The position numbers and the translations under genes were made by a program. Positions 15,135 through 16,098 of a stretch of DNA of 16,098 nt are shown here, piece by piece. The stretch comes from Prevotellamassilia sp. (GTDB taxonomy: Bacteria > Bacteroidota > Bacteroidia > Bacteroidales > Bacteroidaceae). The notes beneath the pieces are model-generated. The model saw nothing but the letters and a program-made list of their open reading frames with translations. It searched no databases and was not told where the DNA came from. Positions within the stretch are counted from its first letter, which is position 1. Each line of letters begins with the position of its first letter. The stretch spans positions 1-16,098 of the forward strand of contig JAHAWW010000159.1 of the NCBI GenBank assembly GCA_018383375.1, written 5' to 3'.

Positions 15135-16094
15135 TCAATCTGTAATCTTTAGCTTGAATTTCTTTACTTTTTCTAAATCTGATTTTACATCATTGCTTGA
15201 TTCTTTACTCCCAGTGAACTCAAGAGTAATAGTTTCACCTGGTTCACTCTCCAAAAATTCCTTAAACTCTTTTCCGTCAGAATCACCCGATCTCCACTCA
15301 CGGTAGGAGGGTAAAAGTTCTTTTACATCTACTCCGTTTTCTGTCTGACCAACACCTACAATCCACATTTGACCATATTGGCTACACATTGAAGACGTAT
15401 TGATTGTACTAAGAAGTCTGAAGGTGATTTCCATAGAAGGGAAGCCAATACTGCTTACGCTCTTTTCTGCATTGATGACTTCGACCTTGCCCTTGAGCTG
15501 TGAGGGCAATAATACATTGCTGAGTTCAAAAGAAGGTGTTTCCTCTGATGTTTCTATTGTTTCCTCACTTTCCTCCTTGTCAGAAGATGCCCCATTCACA
15601 TATATATCAGCAGCGAGATATGGAGTAAATTTACAAGCCTGTTCAAACCATTTAGGAGCATCGTCGTGATTGTGATATTCCCCCTCAAAAACAATTTCTT
15701 CAGTATCACCCTCTGACCCTGTAAGAAGTTTCTTTAGCTTTAAGCAATCCTCGCTCTTTATAGAAAGATCTTGAATTTCAACACCATTCTCATCAACGAG
15801 TTTAATGACAGCAACGGAGAATAATTGCGTAAAGCTAATGTCACGTGCATCAACATTCTTAAGGCCGTCTTTTGTCATTTTCAGCGTAACCTTCAAACTG
15901 ATGTATTGAGTTCCAATAGCTCCATCCACTTCAGAATATGTCAACTCGGAGGGTTGATCAACTACTTCAATGTACTTGGCCAGTTCGCCAGAAGTGAACT
16001 CTGTAGATGTCGGCGTAATTTCTTTAGGACCAGATGAACACGAGGTCATCATCGCCAGCAAGAAGGCGGAAAAGATGAAATAAATTTTCTTCAT
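15135..16094 (-). CDS. Putative lipoprotein with two homologous domains, function unknown
   Basis: A complete 319-aa protein starting with ATG at 16094. The N-terminus MKKIYFIFSAFLLAMMTSC is a lipoprotein signal with lipobox MTSC and acylated Cys19, so the mature protein is membrane-anchored outside the cytoplasm. Two similar domains (about 38-140 and 199-297) are joined by an acidic Glu/Ser/Thr-rich linker (168-188). Both have a beta-rich layout and matching landmarks: YISLKVTLKM against MEITFRLLST, KLVDENGVEIQDL against GQTENGVDVKELL, and GDTEEIVFEG against GETITLEFTG. I recognise no named family. Its GC content and codon use (many AT-ending codons) are plainly lower than in the genes to its left, which may indicate transfer. 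A promoter, if any, lies beyond the window edge. It converges on the GH84 gene and shares no visible operon. Confidence 0.8.
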   Translation of the reverse strand: MKKIYFIFSAFLLAMMTSCSSGPKEITPTSTEFTSGELAKYIEVVDQPSELTYSEVDGAIGTQYISLKVTLKMTKDGLKNVDARDISFTQLFSVAVIKLVDENGVEIQDLSIKSEDCLKLKKLLTGSEGDTEEIVFEGEYHNHDDAPKWFEQACKFTPYLAADIYVNGASSDKEESEETIETSEETPSFELSNVLLPSQLKGKVEVINAEKSVSSIGFPSMEITFRLLSTINTSSMCSQYGQMWIVGVGQTENGVDVKELLPSYREWRSGDSDGKEFKEFLESEPGETITLEFTGSKESSNDVKSDLEKVKKFKLKITD

Positions 16095-16098
16095 TTTT

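Noticed and set aside
1..16098. CRISPR arrays, tRNA or rRNA genes, prophage or complete insertion sequences
   Set aside because: No regularly spaced conserved repeats with unique spacers, no cloverleaf or rRNA segments, and no transposase or phage structural genes were recognised on either strand.

Overview
The window reads as a chromosomal segment of a fairly GC-rich member of the Bacteroidales, most likely Prevotellaceae or a close relative; genus is not resolved. The evidence is: Bacteroidetes-type promoter elements (TAnnTTTG at -7, once with a well-spaced TTTG at -33), start sites without clear Shine-Dalgarno sequences, a Bacteroidales-style EcoRI-family methyltransferase, a lipoprotein signal, a free-standing AraC-type HTH protein of the kind seen in Bacteroides/Prevotella, and a secreted GH84 enzyme resembling the Bacteroides O-GlcNAcase with a type IX secretion (T9SS)-like C-terminus.

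Layout. 1-105 (minus): the first 35 codons of an EcoRI-family adenine DNA methyltransferase cut by the window edge. 106-1022: about 0.9 kb with no convincing gene; it holds a minus-strand hairpin in front of the methyltransferase, a strong plus-strand terminator (342-371), a cluster of degenerate 21-nt repeats (395-457 and beyond) and a possible coding remnant (792-905). 1023-3762: nrdJ, the B12-dependent class II ribonucleotide reductase, with a consensus promoter and a terminator. 3799-7259: mfd, the transcription-repair coupling factor, and its terminator. 7190-9431: pgi (glucose-6-phosphate isomerase) followed 14 nt later by a HAD phosphatase, a likely two-gene unit whose promoter overlaps the mfd terminator. 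9432-9965: intergenic DNA with a second 21-nt repeat cluster, a long hairpin and a -7 element. 9966-10376: a lone AraC-type DNA-binding domain. 10542-14832: a CyuA-type L-cysteine desulfidase gene and, 18 nt later, a large secreted GH84 beta-N-acetylglucosaminidase with two homologous C-terminal modules and a T9SS-like sorting domain. 15003-16094 (minus): a lipoprotein gene of clearly lower GC, with an internal duplication and a strong terminator, convergent with the GH84 gene.

How the genes fit. The left two-thirds is housekeeping: deoxynucleotide supply (NrdJ), transcription-coupled repair (Mfd) and sugar-phosphate metabolism (Pgi plus HAD). The right third is accessory: an amino-acid catabolic enzyme paired with an exported glycosidase that removes terminal beta-GlcNAc, preceded by a small regulator, which suits a host-glycan-using commensal. 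No phage, CRISPR array, rRNA, tRNA or complete insertion sequence was recognised. I did not find a clear new multi-gene system. The most unusual signals are the 21-nt repeats shared by two intergenic regions, the overlap of the mfd terminator with the pgi promoter, and the architecture of the GH84 protein and of the terminal lipoprotein.
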